NCBI RefSeq assembly: GCF_024448935.1
Contig: NZ_JAMOIE010000047.1
Coordinates: 1 to 38,763, forward strand
Direction of reading: 5' to 3'
Length of the DNA: 38,763 bases
Source: Stutzerimonas stutzeri
Lineage (GTDB): Bacteria > Pseudomonadota > Gammaproteobacteria > Pseudomonadales > Pseudomonadaceae
Part shown: in pieces, positions 15,874 to 24,922 of the stretch
Layout: every line of letters starts with the position of its first letter
Position numbering within the stretch: position 1 is the stretch's first letter
Translations under genes and position numbers: made by a program
The notes under the pieces: generated by a model
What the model was told of the DNA's origin: nothing
Database searches by the model: none
What the model saw: only the letters and a program-made list of their open reading frames with translations

Positions 15874-16637
15874 ATCTATCCGATCCCAAGGATCTCGCCT
15901 CACTGCTCGAAGCCTTTTTGCTGGCATCCGGCAAGCCGATGCCGGTCGAACGAATGGCCGAGCTGTTCGACGAAATCGAACGGCCAACGCCAGCCTTGCT
16001 GCGCAAGGCTCTCGAGGTGCTGGACAAATCCTGCAAGGGCCGGGCGTTCGAGCTGAAAGAGGTCGCCAGTGGCTATCGCCTGCAGCTGCGCGAGCGTTTT
16101 TCGCCCTGGGTGGGCCGGCTCTGGGAGGAACGGCCGCAGCGCTATTCACGGGCCTTGTTGGAGGCGCTGGTTCTGATTGCCTATCGACAGCCAATCACGC
16201 GCGGCGAGATCGAGGACATCCGCGGGGTGGCGGTCAACAGCCAGATCGTCAAGACGTTGTTGGAGCGCGAATGGGTGCGGGTGGTGGGTCATCGCGACGT
16301 GCCAGGGCGGCCTGCCATGTTCGCCACCACCAAGCAGTTTCTCGACCATTTCAACTTGAAGAACCTTGATGAGCTGCCGCCGCTGGCAGTGTTGCGTGAG
16401 ATGCAGCCCGAACCCCAACCGATCGATGTTGAGGAAGCGCCGGTGCCGGCGGCGCTGCAGGCTCGCGCCGATCTCGAGCAGGAACTGGACGCGCCGCGTG
16501 AACACACCAGTTTCCGCAGTCTTCTGGCCGAGCTGGATAGCATGGAAACCGGGTTGAAAACCGATTTTGACGACCTGCGTGACGAAACTGAGGGTGAGGA
16601 AGATCAACCCGTTTCGGACGAAGACCGCCGCGACTAG
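15870..16637 (+). CDS. scpB: Segregation and condensation protein B
   Basis: KITE subunit of SMC-ScpAB, binding the ScpA kleisin as a dimer. It is 255 aa. The two winged-helix domains are residues about 5-80 (SLLEAFLLASGKPMPVERMA) and 90-165 (LEALVLIAYRQPITRGEIED followed by IRGVAVNSQIVKTLLEREWV). The ending, from about 175, is long, acidic and probably disordered. Translation starts at a GTG that overlaps the scpA stop (GTGA), a classic coupled pair. Its last four bases overlap the end of mgsA on the opposite strand. Confidence 0.95.
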   Translation: MNLSDPKDLASLLEAFLLASGKPMPVERMAELFDEIERPTPALLRKALEVLDKSCKGRAFELKEVASGYRLQLRERFSPWVGRLWEERPQRYSRALLEALVLIAYRQPITRGEIEDIRGVAVNSQIVKTLLEREWVRVVGHRDVPGRPAMFATTKQFLDHFNLKNLDELPPLAVLREMQPEPQPIDVEEAPVPAALQARADLEQELDAPREHTSFRSLLAELDSMETGLKTDFDDLRDETEGEEDQPVSDEDRRD

Positions 16638-17110
16638 TAACCCGCTGTCTGGCGGTCTGCCTGGTAACTGGCGTAGTTCGGAATGCTCAGCGTATGCGCC
16701 TGGCCCAGCAGCGGACTGGATAGCAGGTAGTCAGCGCTGCTTTCGTTGGCCGCCAGTGGAATGTTCCACACGGCTGCGACCCGTAGAAGCGCCTTTACAT
16801 CCGGGTCATGGGGTTGTGGCTCGAAGGGGTCCCAGAAGAACACCAGCATGTCGATCCGACGCTCGGCAATACGCGCGCCAATCTGCTGATCCCCGCCCAG
16901 CGGGCCGCTGATCATGCACTCGATCGGCAACCCCAGCCGCCGCCCGAGCAGCAGTCCGGTGGTGCCGGTCGCCAGCAGCTCATGTTTCTCCAGCTGAGGT
17001 TTTTGCCGATCTGCCCAATCCAGCAGGCGCTCCTTGCAATGATCGTGCGCGACCAGGGCGATACGTTTGCGGGCCGGGAGTGTTGCGCTCACGAAATCGA
17101 TACGGTTCAT
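16634..17110 (-). CDS. mgsA: Methylglyoxal synthase
   Basis: Converts dihydroxyacetone phosphate to methylglyoxal and phosphate, a bypass that relieves triose-phosphate overload. It is 158 aa, near the E. coli length (152). Family residues are H22/D23 (ALVAHDHCKE), the phosphate-binding ATGTTG loop (48-53), catalytic D74 (SGPLGGDQQIGA) and H101 (FFWDPF, then PHDPDVKALLR). The ATG at 17110 has a good GAGGAAG; the frame is open 34 codons further but without homology. It lies only 34 bp downstream of gap on the same strand, so read-through from gap is likely and would place mgsA under the same HexR-type site. It overlaps scpB tail-to-tail. Confidence 0.95.
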   Translation of the reverse strand: MNRIDFVSATLPARKRIALVAHDHCKERLLDWADRQKPQLEKHELLATGTTGLLLGRRLGLPIECMISGPLGGDQQIGARIAERRIDMLVFFWDPFEPQPHDPDVKALLRVAAVWNIPLAANESSADYLLSSPLLGQAHTLSIPNYASYQADRQTAGY

Positions 17111-17144
17111 GTTCTTCCTCGGTCGCCGGGATTGGCTGATGCGT

Positions 17145-18146
17145 TTATGGCGCTTCGTGAAGAGCGCGGCAAGTATCGAGCATCCGATTGGAAAAGCCCC
17201 ACTCGTTGTCATACCAGGCCATCACTTTCAGCAAGCATCCGCTAACCTTGGTGTGGTTGGTGTCGAAGATCGAAGACATCGGGTTGTGGTTGAAGTCGCA
17301 CGAGACCAAGGGCAGCGAGTTGCAGGCCAGTATGGACGATTGCTGGCTGGCGTCGAGCATCAGTGCGTTGACTTCCCCGGCGGTCGTCTCGCGGCTCAAC
17401 TCCAGGGTCAGGTCGACCAGCGAGACGTTGATCACCGGAACGCGCACAGCCATGCCGGTCAGCTTGCCGGCCAGTTCCGGTAGCACCAGGCCTACCGCTT
17501 CGGCGGCGCCGGTCTTGGTCGGAATCATCGACTGGGTCGCCGAACGTGCCCGGAACGGGTCGCTGTGATAGACGTCCGAGAGGTTCTGGTCATTGGTGTA
17601 GGCATGAATGGTGGTCATCAGGCCGTGTTCGATGCCGTATTCGCGTGACAGTACCTGGGCGACCGGCGCCAGGCAGTTGGTCGTGCAGGACGCGTTGGAG
17701 ATGATCTGGTGCGACTGGCGCAGCGTGTGGTGGTTGACGCCATAAACGATGGTGGCGTCAACCTCGGATGCCGGGGCGGAAATGATGACCTTGCCAGCAC
17801 CGGCCCGAAGGTGCGCGCTGGCTTTTTCTCGGGAGGTGAACAGTCCGGTACACTCAAAGACCACATCGACGTTGTGCTGGCGCCACGGCAACTCGGCCGG
17901 GTTGCGGATCGCCGTGACGGCAATCGGGTCGCCGTTGACCCGCAGCTGGTCGTCTGACACCTCGACTTTTGCGTCGAAATGGCCATGGACGCTGTCGAAC
18001 TGCAACAGGTGGGCGTTCATCGCCGGGCTGCCGAGGTCGTTGATCGCCACGACCTGCAGATGTTCGCGATAGCTCTGGCTGTACAGAGCACGAAGGACGT
18101 TGCGTCCGATACGGCCAAAGCCGTTGATGGCGATGCGAATGGTCAT
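17145..18146 (-). CDS. gap: Glyceraldehyde-3-phosphate dehydrogenase, type I
   Basis: Oxidises glyceraldehyde-3-phosphate to 1,3-bisphosphoglycerate with NAD+; in Pseudomonas this copy drains the triose made by the Entner-Doudoroff pathway. It is 333 aa. Rossmann motif INGFGRIGR (7-15); D37 after the second strand (AINDLGS) favours NAD over NADP. Active-site C154 ([12 protein letters not shown]) and H181 ([10 protein letters not shown]) are intact, as is the C-terminal [12 protein letters not shown]. The gene is divergent from edd across 122 bp that hold a consensus HexR operator 23 bp from its start. Erythrose-4-phosphate dehydrogenase (Epd) is an alternative in this superfamily, but the locus argues for Gap. 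Confidence 0.94.
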   Translation of the reverse strand: MTIRIAINGFGRIGRNVLRALYSQSYREHLQVVAINDLGSPAMNAHLLQFDSVHGHFDAKVEVSDDQLRVNGDPIAVTAIRNPAELPWRQHNVDVVFECTGLFTSREKASAHLRAGAGKVIISAPASEVDATIVYGVNHHTLRQSHQIISNASCTTNCLAPVAQVLSREYGIEHGLMTTIHAYTNDQNLSDVYHSDPFRARSATQSMIPTKTGAAEAVGLVLPELAGKLTGMAVRVPVINVSLVDLTLELSRETTAGEVNALMLDASQQSSILACNSLPLVSCDFNHNPMSSIFDTNHTKVSGCLLKVMAWYDNEWGFSNRMLDTCRALHEAP

Positions 18147-18168
18147 GAGCGATCCTGGGCGGAATTTG

Positions 18169-18183
18169 TTGTGGGAATCACAA
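18169..18183. promoter_or_regulatory. HexR operator between gap and edd
   Basis: TTGT (18169-18172), seven bases, ACAA (18180-18183): an exact match to the TTGT-N7/8-ACAA site of Pseudomonas HexR. It lies 23 bp from the gap start and 86 bp from the edd start, so one repressor dimer could control both directions. In P. putida, HexR represses gap-1 and edd until 2-keto-3-deoxy-6-phosphogluconate accumulates. The same HexR is encoded in this window. Confidence 0.82.
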
Positions 18184-18268
18184 GATTATTCCTGTCAAAA
18201 TAGAAATCAAGCCCAAATACATGTTGTTTTGTTGGTAAAACTACAGATTCATGAGCAGGAGTGATGAC

Positions 18269-20098
18269 ATGCACCCGCGGATTCAAGAAGTGACCGAGCG
18301 ATTGATCGACCGCAGCCGGCCGACCCGACAGCGTTACCTGGCGCAAATGGCCGGTGCGGCGAGTGACGGCCCGCAACGTGGCAAACTGCAATGCGCCAAC
18401 TTCGCTCATGGCGTTGCCGGGTGTGGCTCGGCGGACGACAAGCAGCGTTTGCGATTGATGAACGAGGCCAACATTGCCATCGTCTCGGCCTACAACGACA
18501 TGCTCTCGGCGCATCAGCCATATCAGTATTTTCCCGATCTGATCAAAGAAGCCCTGCGGGAAGTGGGTTCGATCGGACAGTTCGCCGGAGGCGTGCCAGC
18601 GATGTGCGATGGCGTGACCCAGGGCGAGGCGGGGATGGAGTTGAGTCTAGCCAGTCGCGAAGTGATCGCCATGGCGACGGCGGTCGCGCTATCGCACAAC
18701 ATGTTTGACGGGGCGCTCTATCTCGGTATTTGCGACAAGATCATCCCCGGCCTGATGATTGGCGCGCTGCGCTTCGGTCATCTGCCGTCTGTGTTCGTGC
18801 CTGGCGGCCCGATGACCTCGGGCATTCCCAACAAGCAGAAAGCGGAGGTGCGCCAACGCTACGCGGAGGGCAAGGCCAGCCGCGAGGAGCTGCTGGAATC
18901 GGAAATGCTGTCCTACCACAGCCCTGGCACCTGTACCTTCTACGGCACAGCCAACACCAACCAGGTGGTGATGGAGATCATGGGCCTTCATTTGCCGGGT
19001 TCGTCCTTCGTCAATCCCTATACCCCGCTGCGCGATGAACTCACCCGTGAAGCAGCGCGGCAGGTGACCCGCTTGACACCGCAGTCGGGCAAATACGTGC
19101 CGCTGTGCAAGATCGTTGATGAGAAATCGATCATCAATTCGGTGGTGGCCCTAAACGCTACTGGCGGCTCGACCAACCACACCCTGCACATTCCGGCGTT
19201 TGCCCAGGCCGCGGGGATTCAGCTGAGCTGGCAGGACATGGCGGATATTTCCGCCGTGACGCCGACACTCGCCAAGGTCTACCCGAACGGCCAGGCAGAC
19301 GTTAACCATTTTCATGCCTGCGGTGGCGTTCCGTTCATGGTGCGGACGCTGCTGGATGCCGGTTTGCTGCACGAAGACGTCTATACGGTCTTGGGCAAAG
19401 GCCTTGACCAATACACTCGGGAACCCTTCCTCGAAGACGGCAAGTTGGTCTGGCGTGAAGGGCCGACCAACAGTCTGGACGAAGCCATCCTGCGTCCGGT
19501 CGAGCGTGCGTTCTCGCCTGAAGGTGGTTTACGGGTACTGGAAGGCAATCTGGGTCGCGGTGTAACGAAAATTTCCGCCGTTGCGCCTGAGCATCGCGTC
19601 GTGGAGGCGCCTGCGCGGGTTTTCGGTGACCAGACCGAGCTGGCCCAGGCGTTCAAGGATGGCGAGCTGGAGAAGGACTTCGTTGCGGTTGTGCGGTTCC
19701 AGGGCCCCAGGGCCAACGGCATGCCTGAATTGCACAAGCTGACGCCATTTCTAGGCGTGCTGCAGGATCGTGGCTACAAGGTCGCACTGGTGACCGACGG
19801 TCGTATGTCGGGCGCGTCAGGAAAGGTCCCTGCCGCTATTCACGTCAGCCCGGAAGCGTTGGATGGCGGCCCGCTGTGCCGTGTGCGCGACGGAGACATC
19901 ATTCGAGTCGACGGCGAAACCGGTGAGCTCCGAATCCTGGTTGATCAAGCCGAATTCGACAGTCGCGACGCTGTATCAGCCCCGAGCGATCTGGGCATCG
20001 GCTGTGGGCGCGAGCTGTTCGGCTTCCTGCGTGCGGCCTTCAGTCCGGCGGAAAAGGGCGCAAGCGTATTCACCGAGGGGCTGGAGGCGCTCAAGTGA
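18269..20098 (+). CDS. edd: 6-phosphogluconate dehydratase
   Basis: First dedicated Entner-Doudoroff step: 6-phosphogluconate to 2-keto-3-deoxy-6-phosphogluconate (KDPG). A 609-aa member of the IlvD/Edd family, which uses an oxygen-sensitive Fe-S cluster. Cluster cysteine regions are [26 protein letters not shown] and [14 protein letters not shown]; the tail has [20 protein letters not shown], typical of the family. I choose the ATG at 18269 because AGGAG (18257-18261) precedes it by seven bases; an ATG at 18251 is in frame but has no Shine-Dalgarno. The stop overlaps the GTG of glk by four bases, so edd and glk are coupled. Control by HexR is likely. Confidence 0.96.
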   Translation: MHPRIQEVTERLIDRSRPTRQRYLAQMAGAASDGPQRGKLQCANFAHGVAGCGSADDKQRLRLMNEANIAIVSAYNDMLSAHQPYQYFPDLIKEALREVGSIGQFAGGVPAMCDGVTQGEAGMELSLASREVIAMATAVALSHNMFDGALYLGICDKIIPGLMIGALRFGHLPSVFVPGGPMTSGIPNKQKAEVRQRYAEGKASREELLESEMLSYHSPGTCTFYGTANTNQVVMEIMGLHLPGSSFVNPYTPLRDELTREAARQVTRLTPQSGKYVPLCKIVDEKSIINSVVALNATGGSTNHTLHIPAFAQAAGIQLSWQDMADISAVTPTLAKVYPNGQADVNHFHACGGVPFMVRTLLDAGLLHEDVYTVLGKGLDQYTREPFLEDGKLVWREGPTNSLDEAILRPVERAFSPEGGLRVLEGNLGRGVTKISAVAPEHRVVEAPARVFGDQTELAQAFKDGELEKDFVAVVRFQGPRANGMPELHKLTPFLGVLQDRGYKVALVTDGRMSGASGKVPAAIHVSPEALDGGPLCRVRDGDIIRVDGETGELRILVDQAEFDSRDAVSAPSDLGIGCGRELFGFLRAAFSPAEKGASVFTEGLEALK

Positions 20099-21066
20099 CG
20101 GCACTGGTAGGCGATATCGGCGGCACCAATGCGCGCTTCGCACTGTGGCGAAACCAGAAGATCGAGTCGGTGCGTGTGCTGCCCACCGTCGACTATCCAC
20201 GTCCGGAAGATGCGATCCGTGCCTATCTGCAAGGCGCTGGGCAGAGCGTTGACGCGCTGCAGGCGGTCTGTCTCGCCTGTGCCGGGCCCGTCACCGGCGA
20301 TGAGTTCGCGTTCACCAACAACCATTGGCGCTTGAGCCGTAAAGCCTTCTGTGAAGACCTGGGTCTGAGCGATCTGCTGCTGGTCAACGATTTCGCCGCG
20401 ATGGCATTGGGTATGACCCGCTTGCGCGAAGGCGAGCTAATCGAGGTCTGCCCGGGTCGATCCGAGCCAGGTGCAGCACGCCTTGTGATAGGCCCAGGCA
20501 CCGGCCTTGGCGTCGCTACGCTTCTGCCTTTGCCAGGCGGCGGCTGGCGGGCGCTGCCGGGGGAGGGTGGTCATGTTTGTCTGCCGATCGGCACCTCGCG
20601 TGAGGCTGCGCTTTGGGCGCGTTTGCACGACAAGTTCGGACACGTGAATGCCGAGGCGATCCTGAGTGGCGGCGGCTTGTTGGAACTCTATCGAACCAGC
20701 TGCGTGCTGGATGGAAAACAGCCAGGCCTGACCACACCCGCCGAAGTCACCGCGGCGGCCTTGACCGGCGACGCCTATGCGGCATCGGTACTGGAACAAT
20801 TCTGCGTCTGGTTGGGTCGGATCGCGGGCGACAATGTACTGACTACCGGTTCGCGAGGCGGTGTCTACATTACCGGGGGAATCGTGCCGCGCTTCGTAGA
20901 GTTCTTCATCCGTAGCGGGTTCAGCCAGAGTTTTCGCGACAAAGGCTGCATGAGCCGTTATTTTGACGAGATTCCGGTCTGGGTGGTAACCGCTGACTAT
21001 CCTGGACTGGAAGGCGCGGGCGTAGCGTTGCAGCAATTGCTGGAGGGCCCATCCAGCGGAGGCTGA
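20095..21066 (+). CDS. glk: Glucokinase
   Basis: Phosphorylates glucose with ATP in the cytoplasm, feeding Zwf. It is 323 aa, the GlkA/ROK-related Glk family. Phosphate-1 motif [14 protein letters not shown] (5-18), catalytic D99 ([12 protein letters not shown]), adenosine-side loop GPGTGLGVA, and GEGGHVCLP near the sugar site. Translation begins at a GTG overlapping the edd stop. The next gene, gltR, starts 40 bp downstream, so edd-glk-gltR-gtrS forms one rightward unit that joins catabolism to its own sensor pair. A short C-terminal extension beyond GVALQQLL is ordinary. Confidence 0.95.
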   Translation: MTALVGDIGGTNARFALWRNQKIESVRVLPTVDYPRPEDAIRAYLQGAGQSVDALQAVCLACAGPVTGDEFAFTNNHWRLSRKAFCEDLGLSDLLLVNDFAAMALGMTRLREGELIEVCPGRSEPGAARLVIGPGTGLGVATLLPLPGGGWRALPGEGGHVCLPIGTSREAALWARLHDKFGHVNAEAILSGGGLLELYRTSCVLDGKQPGLTTPAEVTAAALTGDAYAASVLEQFCVWLGRIAGDNVLTTGSRGGVYITGGIVPRFVEFFIRSGFSQSFRDKGCMSRYFDEIPVWVVTADYPGLEGAGVALQQLLEGPSSGG

Positions 21067-21106
21067 CCCGCTTCGATACACCTACCTAACCAGAGAATGG
21101 ACGCCA

Positions 21107-21841
21107 GTGAGCCAGGTTGGAAGATCGATTCTGCTGGTCGACGATGACCAGGAAATCCGCGAGCTGCTAGACGCCTACCTCAGTCGATCAGGCTTCCGGG
21201 TGCGCACCGTCGCTGACGGCGCGCAGTTCCGTGAGGCCATGAGCCACGCCCCGGCGGACCTGGTGATTCTCGATGTGATGCTGCCTGACGAGGACGGCTT
21301 CAGCCTCTGCCGCTGGGTGAGGGGCCACCAGCGGCTGGCACAAATGCCTATCATCATGCTGACGGCCAGCTCCGATGAGGCTGATCGAGTGATCGGCCTG
21401 GAGTTGGGCGCTGACGATTACCTCGGAAAGCCTTTCAGTCCGCGCGAGCTGTTGGCGCGGATCAAGGCGCTGTTGCGTCGGGTCGACTTCGGCCAGGAGC
21501 GCGGCAACGATGTGCGGGCATTCGACGAGTGGCGGCTGGACCTGGTCAGTCACCGACTGTTCCATCAGGACGGTGAAGAGGTACTGCTTTCAGGCGCCGA
21601 CTTTGCGTTGCTCAAGCTGTTCCTCGACCATCCCCAGCAGATCCTCGACCGCGACACCATTGCCAACGCCACCCGTGGCCGCGAGGTCATGCCGCTCGAG
21701 CGGATCGTCGACATGGCGGTCAGTCGCCTGCGCCAGCGGTTACGCGATACCGGGAAGCGCCCGCGATTGATTCGAACCGTACGGGGCAGCGGTTATATGC
21801 TCGCCGCGCAGGTCGCACCGCACCATGACGCGCTCGGTTAA
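21107..21841 (+). CDS. gltR: Response regulator GltR (glucose transport control)
   Basis: OmpR-family transcription factor of 244 aa: receiver domain (acidic VDDDQE at 11-16, phospho-acceptor D56 in VILDVMLPDEDG, K108 in DDYLGKPF) and winged-helix output (about 140-235, with SRLRQRLRDTGKRPRLIRTV and RGSGYML). In P. aeruginosa GltR controls glucose porin and transport genes together with the GtrS kinase. The start is a GTG at 21107 with a weak Shine-Dalgarno; no better start is nearby. The end overlaps gtrS by 17 bases, consistent with a matched pair. The nested inverted repeats ahead of gtsA are its most plausible target. Confidence 0.93.
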   Translation: MSQVGRSILLVDDDQEIRELLDAYLSRSGFRVRTVADGAQFREAMSHAPADLVILDVMLPDEDGFSLCRWVRGHQRLAQMPIIMLTASSDEADRVIGLELGADDYLGKPFSPRELLARIKALLRRVDFGQERGNDVRAFDEWRLDLVSHRLFHQDGEEVLLSGADFALLKLFLDHPQQILDRDTIANATRGREVMPLERIVDMAVSRLRQRLRDTGKRPRLIRTVRGSGYMLAAQVAPHHDALG

Positions 21842-23285
21842 GCGCCGCTGGCTGCCTGTTCCGCGTTCACTGCTCGGCCGCATGCTGTTCCTGACGCTGC
21901 TGGTGGTGCTGATGGCGCAGGCGCTGTCCAGTTTCATCTGGGCCTCACAGCTTCGCGCAAGCCAGATGGAAGGGTTGCTCACCAGCGCCCGCAGCCTGGC
22001 GCATTCGATATCAGCCAGTGTCAGCTACTTTCGCTCCCTGCCATTGGGCTATCGCCCGTTGGTGCTTGATCAGTTGCGTAGCATGGGTGGCACACGCTTT
22101 TTCGTGTCGCTGAACGACAAGCCCCTGGCGATGCAGATTCTGCCGCCGACCAAGCGCAAGCAGGCGGTGCTGGCCGAGGTTGACGAGGTGCTGCGCGAAC
22201 GCCTCGGCAAGGACGTCGACATGTCGGTGAGTTTCGTCAGTCCAGACGATCTGCGCATCTTCAACGGCGGCCTGAAGCTCGATGAGCTGCCGCGGTCCTG
22301 GGCGCATTACGCATTGAGCCTGGAACCGCTGAACCCGCCGGTGCTGGTCACCCAGATCCAGATCGCGCCGGGCGAATGGTTGTATCTCGCCTCGCTGATG
22401 CCGGCGCCCTATGTCAGCCTCGAAGACGAGGGAATCCCCAGGCAGCAACTCTGGTTCATCTTTCTTACCAGCAGTTTCCTCCTGCTGTTCATCGGCATGC
22501 TGGTGCACTGGCAGAGCCGCCCGCTCAAGCAGCTGGCGCAAGCGGCACGGGAGATGTCGCTGGGCAGCGAGGTCGAATTGCTGCCCGAGGCGGGTGGTAG
22601 CGAGGTGGTGGAGGTCAGCCGCGCCTTCAACAGCATGCGAGAGCGCATCGGGCGCTACCTGACCGAGCGTAGCCAGCTGTTCAGCGCGATCTCGCATGAT
22701 CTGCGCACGCCGATCACACGGCTGCGGTTGCGTGTGGAGCTGCTGGAAGATGAGGCCTTGCAGGGCAAATTCAGCCGCGACCTGGATGAGCTGGAGCTAT
22801 TGGTCAAAGGCGCACTGCAATGCGTGAAGGACACCGATATCCACGAAAACATCGAACCGCTGGATCTCAATCTCCTGCTCGATTGCGTCACCGAGCCGTA
22901 TCTGGCGCCTGGGGGCAATGGCCGCGTCACGGTTCAGGGCTGCGCTCGCGCACCCTATGCCGGCAAGCCGCTGGCACTGAAACGCTGCATAGGCAACCTT
23001 CTGGACAATGCATTGAAATATGGCGAGCGCGCCCATCTGCTGATCGAAGACGACAGCGGCACCTTCGTGCTGCATGTCGATGATGAAGGCCCTGGCGTAC
23101 CCGAGGGCTGGCTGAAGCAGGTGTTCGAGCCCAACTTCCGTCTCGCTGCCAAGCAACCCGGCTATGGGCTTGGCCTCGGTATCGCGCGCAACATCGCGCA
23201 TGCCCATGGTGGTGAGGTCAGCCTGCGCAATCTGCCTGCCGGTGGTTTGCGCGTAACCTTGAGTTTGCCGCGCACGACCGAGTGA
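21825..23285 (+). CDS. gtrS: Sensor histidine kinase GtrS (2-ketogluconate / 6-phosphogluconate sensing)
   Basis: Membrane kinase of 486 aa paired with GltR. TM1 is about 20-41, the periplasmic sensor about 42-208, TM2 about 209-228, HAMP about 229-283, HisKA with H291 (FSAISHDLRTPITRLR), and HATPase_c with NLLDNALKYG, DDEGPGVPEG and GYGLGLGIAR. In P. aeruginosa, GtrS ligands reported are 2-ketogluconate and 6-phosphogluconate; that is family knowledge, not visible here. The ATG at 21825 lies inside the gltR end. After the stop (23283-23285) comes a perfect 24-bp tandem duplication and then the gtsA regulatory region. Confidence 0.92.
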   Translation: MTRSVKRRWLPVPRSLLGRMLFLTLLVVLMAQALSSFIWASQLRASQMEGLLTSARSLAHSISASVSYFRSLPLGYRPLVLDQLRSMGGTRFFVSLNDKPLAMQILPPTKRKQAVLAEVDEVLRERLGKDVDMSVSFVSPDDLRIFNGGLKLDELPRSWAHYALSLEPLNPPVLVTQIQIAPGEWLYLASLMPAPYVSLEDEGIPRQQLWFIFLTSSFLLLFIGMLVHWQSRPLKQLAQAAREMSLGSEVELLPEAGGSEVVEVSRAFNSMRERIGRYLTERSQLFSAISHDLRTPITRLRLRVELLEDEALQGKFSRDLDELELLVKGALQCVKDTDIHENIEPLDLNLLLDCVTEPYLAPGGNGRVTVQGCARAPYAGKPLALKRCIGNLLDNALKYGERAHLLIEDDSGTFVLHVDDEGPGVPEGWLKQVFEPNFRLAAKQPGYGLGLGIARNIAHAHGGEVSLRNLPAGGLRVTLSLPRTTE

Positions 23286-23287
23286 AA

Positions 23288-23335
23288 CCCCTCCGCACAA
23301 GACGACTCTCTCCCCTCCGCACAAGACGACTCTCT
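23288..23335. repeat. Two perfect tandem copies of a 24-bp unit
   Basis: Bases 23288-23311 and 23312-23335 are identical 24-mers (each starting CCCCTCCGCACAAG and ending GACTCTCT), with no interruption. They begin two bases after the gtrS stop codon and end just before the gtsA operator region. No coding role. A recent slippage or unequal-exchange duplication is the simplest reading; copy number may vary between strains. Confidence 0.93.
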
Positions 23336-23341
23336 CCACTT

Positions 23342-23398
23342 GTTACAAAAACCCGAGCTTTGTAACGAAACGGTGACCAATCACTGTCCCTTCGTTAC
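23342..23398. promoter_or_regulatory. Nested inverted repeats before gtsA, candidate GltR operator
   Basis: GTTACAAA (23342-23349) and TTTGTAAC (23359-23366) form a perfect inverted repeat with a nine-base spacer. The right half continues as GTAACGAA (23362-23369), which is again a perfect inverted repeat of TTCGTTAC (23391-23398). So three related half-sites sit upstream of a TAGAAT -10 box (23421-23426) that has no matching -35; the last half-site ends 22 bases before that box, where an activator would sit. GltR or another glucose regulator is inferred. Confidence 0.6.
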
Positions 23399-23420
23399 CC
23401 GGCGCGACGGTTGGCGCGCC

Positions 23421-23426
23421 TAGAAT
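23421..23426 (+). promoter_or_regulatory. Candidate -10 box for the gtsABCD operon
   Basis: TAGAAT, one mismatch to TATAAT, 59 bases before the gtsA start. Nothing resembling TTGACA lies 16-18 bases upstream, which suits an activator-dependent promoter served by the repeats at 23342-23398. The leader RNA would hold the hairpin and A-rich motif that follow. Confidence 0.5.
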
Positions 23427-23457
23427 CGATGCAGCGCAAGCAAAGACTTGCATCGAT
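23425..23457 (+). promoter_or_regulatory. Hairpin in the gtsA leader
   Basis: ATCGATGCA (23425-23433) is a perfect inverted repeat of TGCATCGAT (23449-23457). In RNA, ATCGATG would pair with CATCGAT, and an inner CAAG (23437-23440) with CTTG (23447-23450), leaving a small internal loop. The stem ends right at the AACAACAA motif and 22 bases before the start codon. It could be an operator at DNA level or a leader structure controlling access by Hfq. Confidence 0.6.
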
Positions 23458-23468
23458 AACAACAAGAA
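23458..23468 (+). promoter_or_regulatory. Hfq/Crc catabolite-activity motif in the gtsA leader
   Basis: Two overlapping AAnAAnAA matches: AACAACAA (23458-23465) and AACAAGAA (23461-23468), running straight into the AAAAGGAA Shine-Dalgarno (23467-23474). In Pseudomonas, Hfq with Crc binds such motifs near the ribosome site and blocks translation when preferred substrates are present. The placement is ideal; binding is inferred. Confidence 0.65.
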
Positions 23469-23479
23469 AAGGAACGCTC

Positions 23480-24727
23480 ATGAGCGCGATTCGTTTAGTT
23501 ACTGCTGTTTCCCTTGTTTCCCTCGTTCCGTTTGCACAGGCCGGCGAAGTTGAAGTTCTGCATTGGTGGACATCCGGTGGCGAAAAGCGCGCCGCCGATA
23601 CCTTGCAGCGACTCGTGGAGGAAGAGGGTCACACCTGGAAGGATTTCGCTGTCGCCGGTGGGGGTGGCGAAGCGGCCATGACCGTTCTCAAGACCCGTGC
23701 CGTATCCGGCAACGCCCCCGCCGCCGCTCAGATCAAAGGCCCTGACATCCAGGAATGGGGTGAACTGGGGTTGCTGACCGACCTCAACGACGTCGCTGAA
23801 AAAGCCAACTGGGACGAGCTGCTGCCCAAGCAGGTGTCCGCCGCCATGAAATACGACGGCGATTACGTCGCCGTGCCGGTGAACGTACACCGCGTCAACT
23901 GGCTGTGGATCAATCCGGACGTGTTCGAGAAGGCCGGCGCCACGCCCCCGAAAACCCTTGATGAATTCTTCGCAACCGCCGAGAAGTTGAAAACGGCGGG
24001 CTTCATGCCGCTCGCCCATGGCGGCCAACCGTGGCAGGACGGAACCGTTTTCGAAGATCTGGCACTGGCGATCCTTGGGCCTGAAGACTTCCGCAAGGCG
24101 TTTGTCGAGCTCGATCGTGACGTGCTCACTGGCGACAAGATGGTCGAGACCTTTGAGGCGCTGAAGAAGCTGCGCAGCTACGTTGACAACAACGCAGCAG
24201 GCCGCGACTGGAACAGCGCGACGGCCATGGTCATGAACGGCAAGGCCGGCATGCAGATCATGGGCGACTGGGCGAAGAGCGAGTGGAGCGCGGCAAAGAA
24301 GATCGCGGGTGAAGATTACACATGCGTGCCGTTCCCCGGCACCCAGGGCAGCTTTGCCTACAACATCGACTCACTGGCGATGTTCAAGCTGAGTAACGAT
24401 GACAATCGCAAGGCTCAGCAGGATCTGGCCCGGATCGTCATGGAGCCGGAATTCCAGCAGTTCTTCAATCAGAACAAGGGCTCTATCCCGGTGCGGCTCG
24501 ATCAGGACATGAGCGAGTTCGATGCCTGTGCGCAGCAGTCCATGAAGGATTTCAAGGAGGCGGCACAGGGCCCGGGGCTGGTGCCCAGTCTGGCTCACGG
24601 CATGGCCGCATCGAGCTATGTACAGGGCGCTGTGTTCGATGTCGTGACGAACTTCTTCAACGACTCGTCGGCCGATCCGAAGAAGGCCGCCCAGCAACTG
24701 GCGGCTGCGATTCAGGCGGTCCAGTAG
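23480..24727 (+). CDS. gtsA: Glucose ABC transporter, periplasmic binding protein
   Basis: Family 1 extracellular solute-binding protein, 415 aa, delivering glucose (and probably mannose) to GtsBC. The signal peptide is [20 protein letters not shown] with cleavage near AQA. The mature protein opens with [18 protein letters not shown], whose tryptophans line the sugar site in family members. The lobe core includes [17 protein letters not shown], and the C-terminus [20 protein letters not shown] is typical. The ATG at 23480 is chosen on the Shine-Dalgarno and signal peptide; the frame opens 23 codons earlier, across the hairpin. It leads gtsABCD and is 195 bp from gtsB, an unusually wide gap within the operon. 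Confidence 0.95.
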   Translation: MSAIRLVTAVSLVSLVPFAQAGEVEVLHWWTSGGEKRAADTLQRLVEEEGHTWKDFAVAGGGGEAAMTVLKTRAVSGNAPAAAQIKGPDIQEWGELGLLTDLNDVAEKANWDELLPKQVSAAMKYDGDYVAVPVNVHRVNWLWINPDVFEKAGATPPKTLDEFFATAEKLKTAGFMPLAHGGQPWQDGTVFEDLALAILGPEDFRKAFVELDRDVLTGDKMVETFEALKKLRSYVDNNAAGRDWNSATAMVMNGKAGMQIMGDWAKSEWSAAKKIAGEDYTCVPFPGTQGSFAYNIDSLAMFKLSNDDNRKAQQDLARIVMEPEFQQFFNQNKGSIPVRLDQDMSEFDACAQQSMKDFKEAAQGPGLVPSLAHGMAASSYVQGAVFDVVTNFFNDSSADPKKAAQQLAAAIQAVQ

Positions 24728-24922
24728 CGCATTGGCCGCGGGTGCTCGCGCCCCGTCTTGCGAACCACAACCTGATGCTTCCCCTGCGGTCTGCCACGAG
24801 CTGGCCGCGACGGGACCGGCTTGCTCGAAAGCTTTGTTGTGACGGTCCGTTTGCTGGGCTGCTGACATCGGCGTTTTCTGTAACGGGACTGTGATGAAAC
24901 CTGCAAACAATCGGAGCCAACC
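24728..24922. other. gtsA-gtsB spacer, no gene seen
   Basis: The 195-bp gap has no credible reading frame. An imperfect inverted repeat (GAGCTGGCC with GGCTTGCTC, two mismatches, around 24800-24830) resembles a degenerate REP-type hairpin. Such spacers after a binding-protein gene often stabilise that part of the message and lower downstream expression. A separate promoter for gtsB cannot be excluded. Confidence 0.4.

Noticed and set aside
18251..18268. Earlier ATG for edd
   Set aside because: No Shine-Dalgarno before it, while AGGAG is ideally spaced for the ATG at 18269.
23288..23335. CRISPR or CRISPR-like array
   Set aside because: Only two copies directly abutting with no spacers and no cas genes; a simple tandem duplication.
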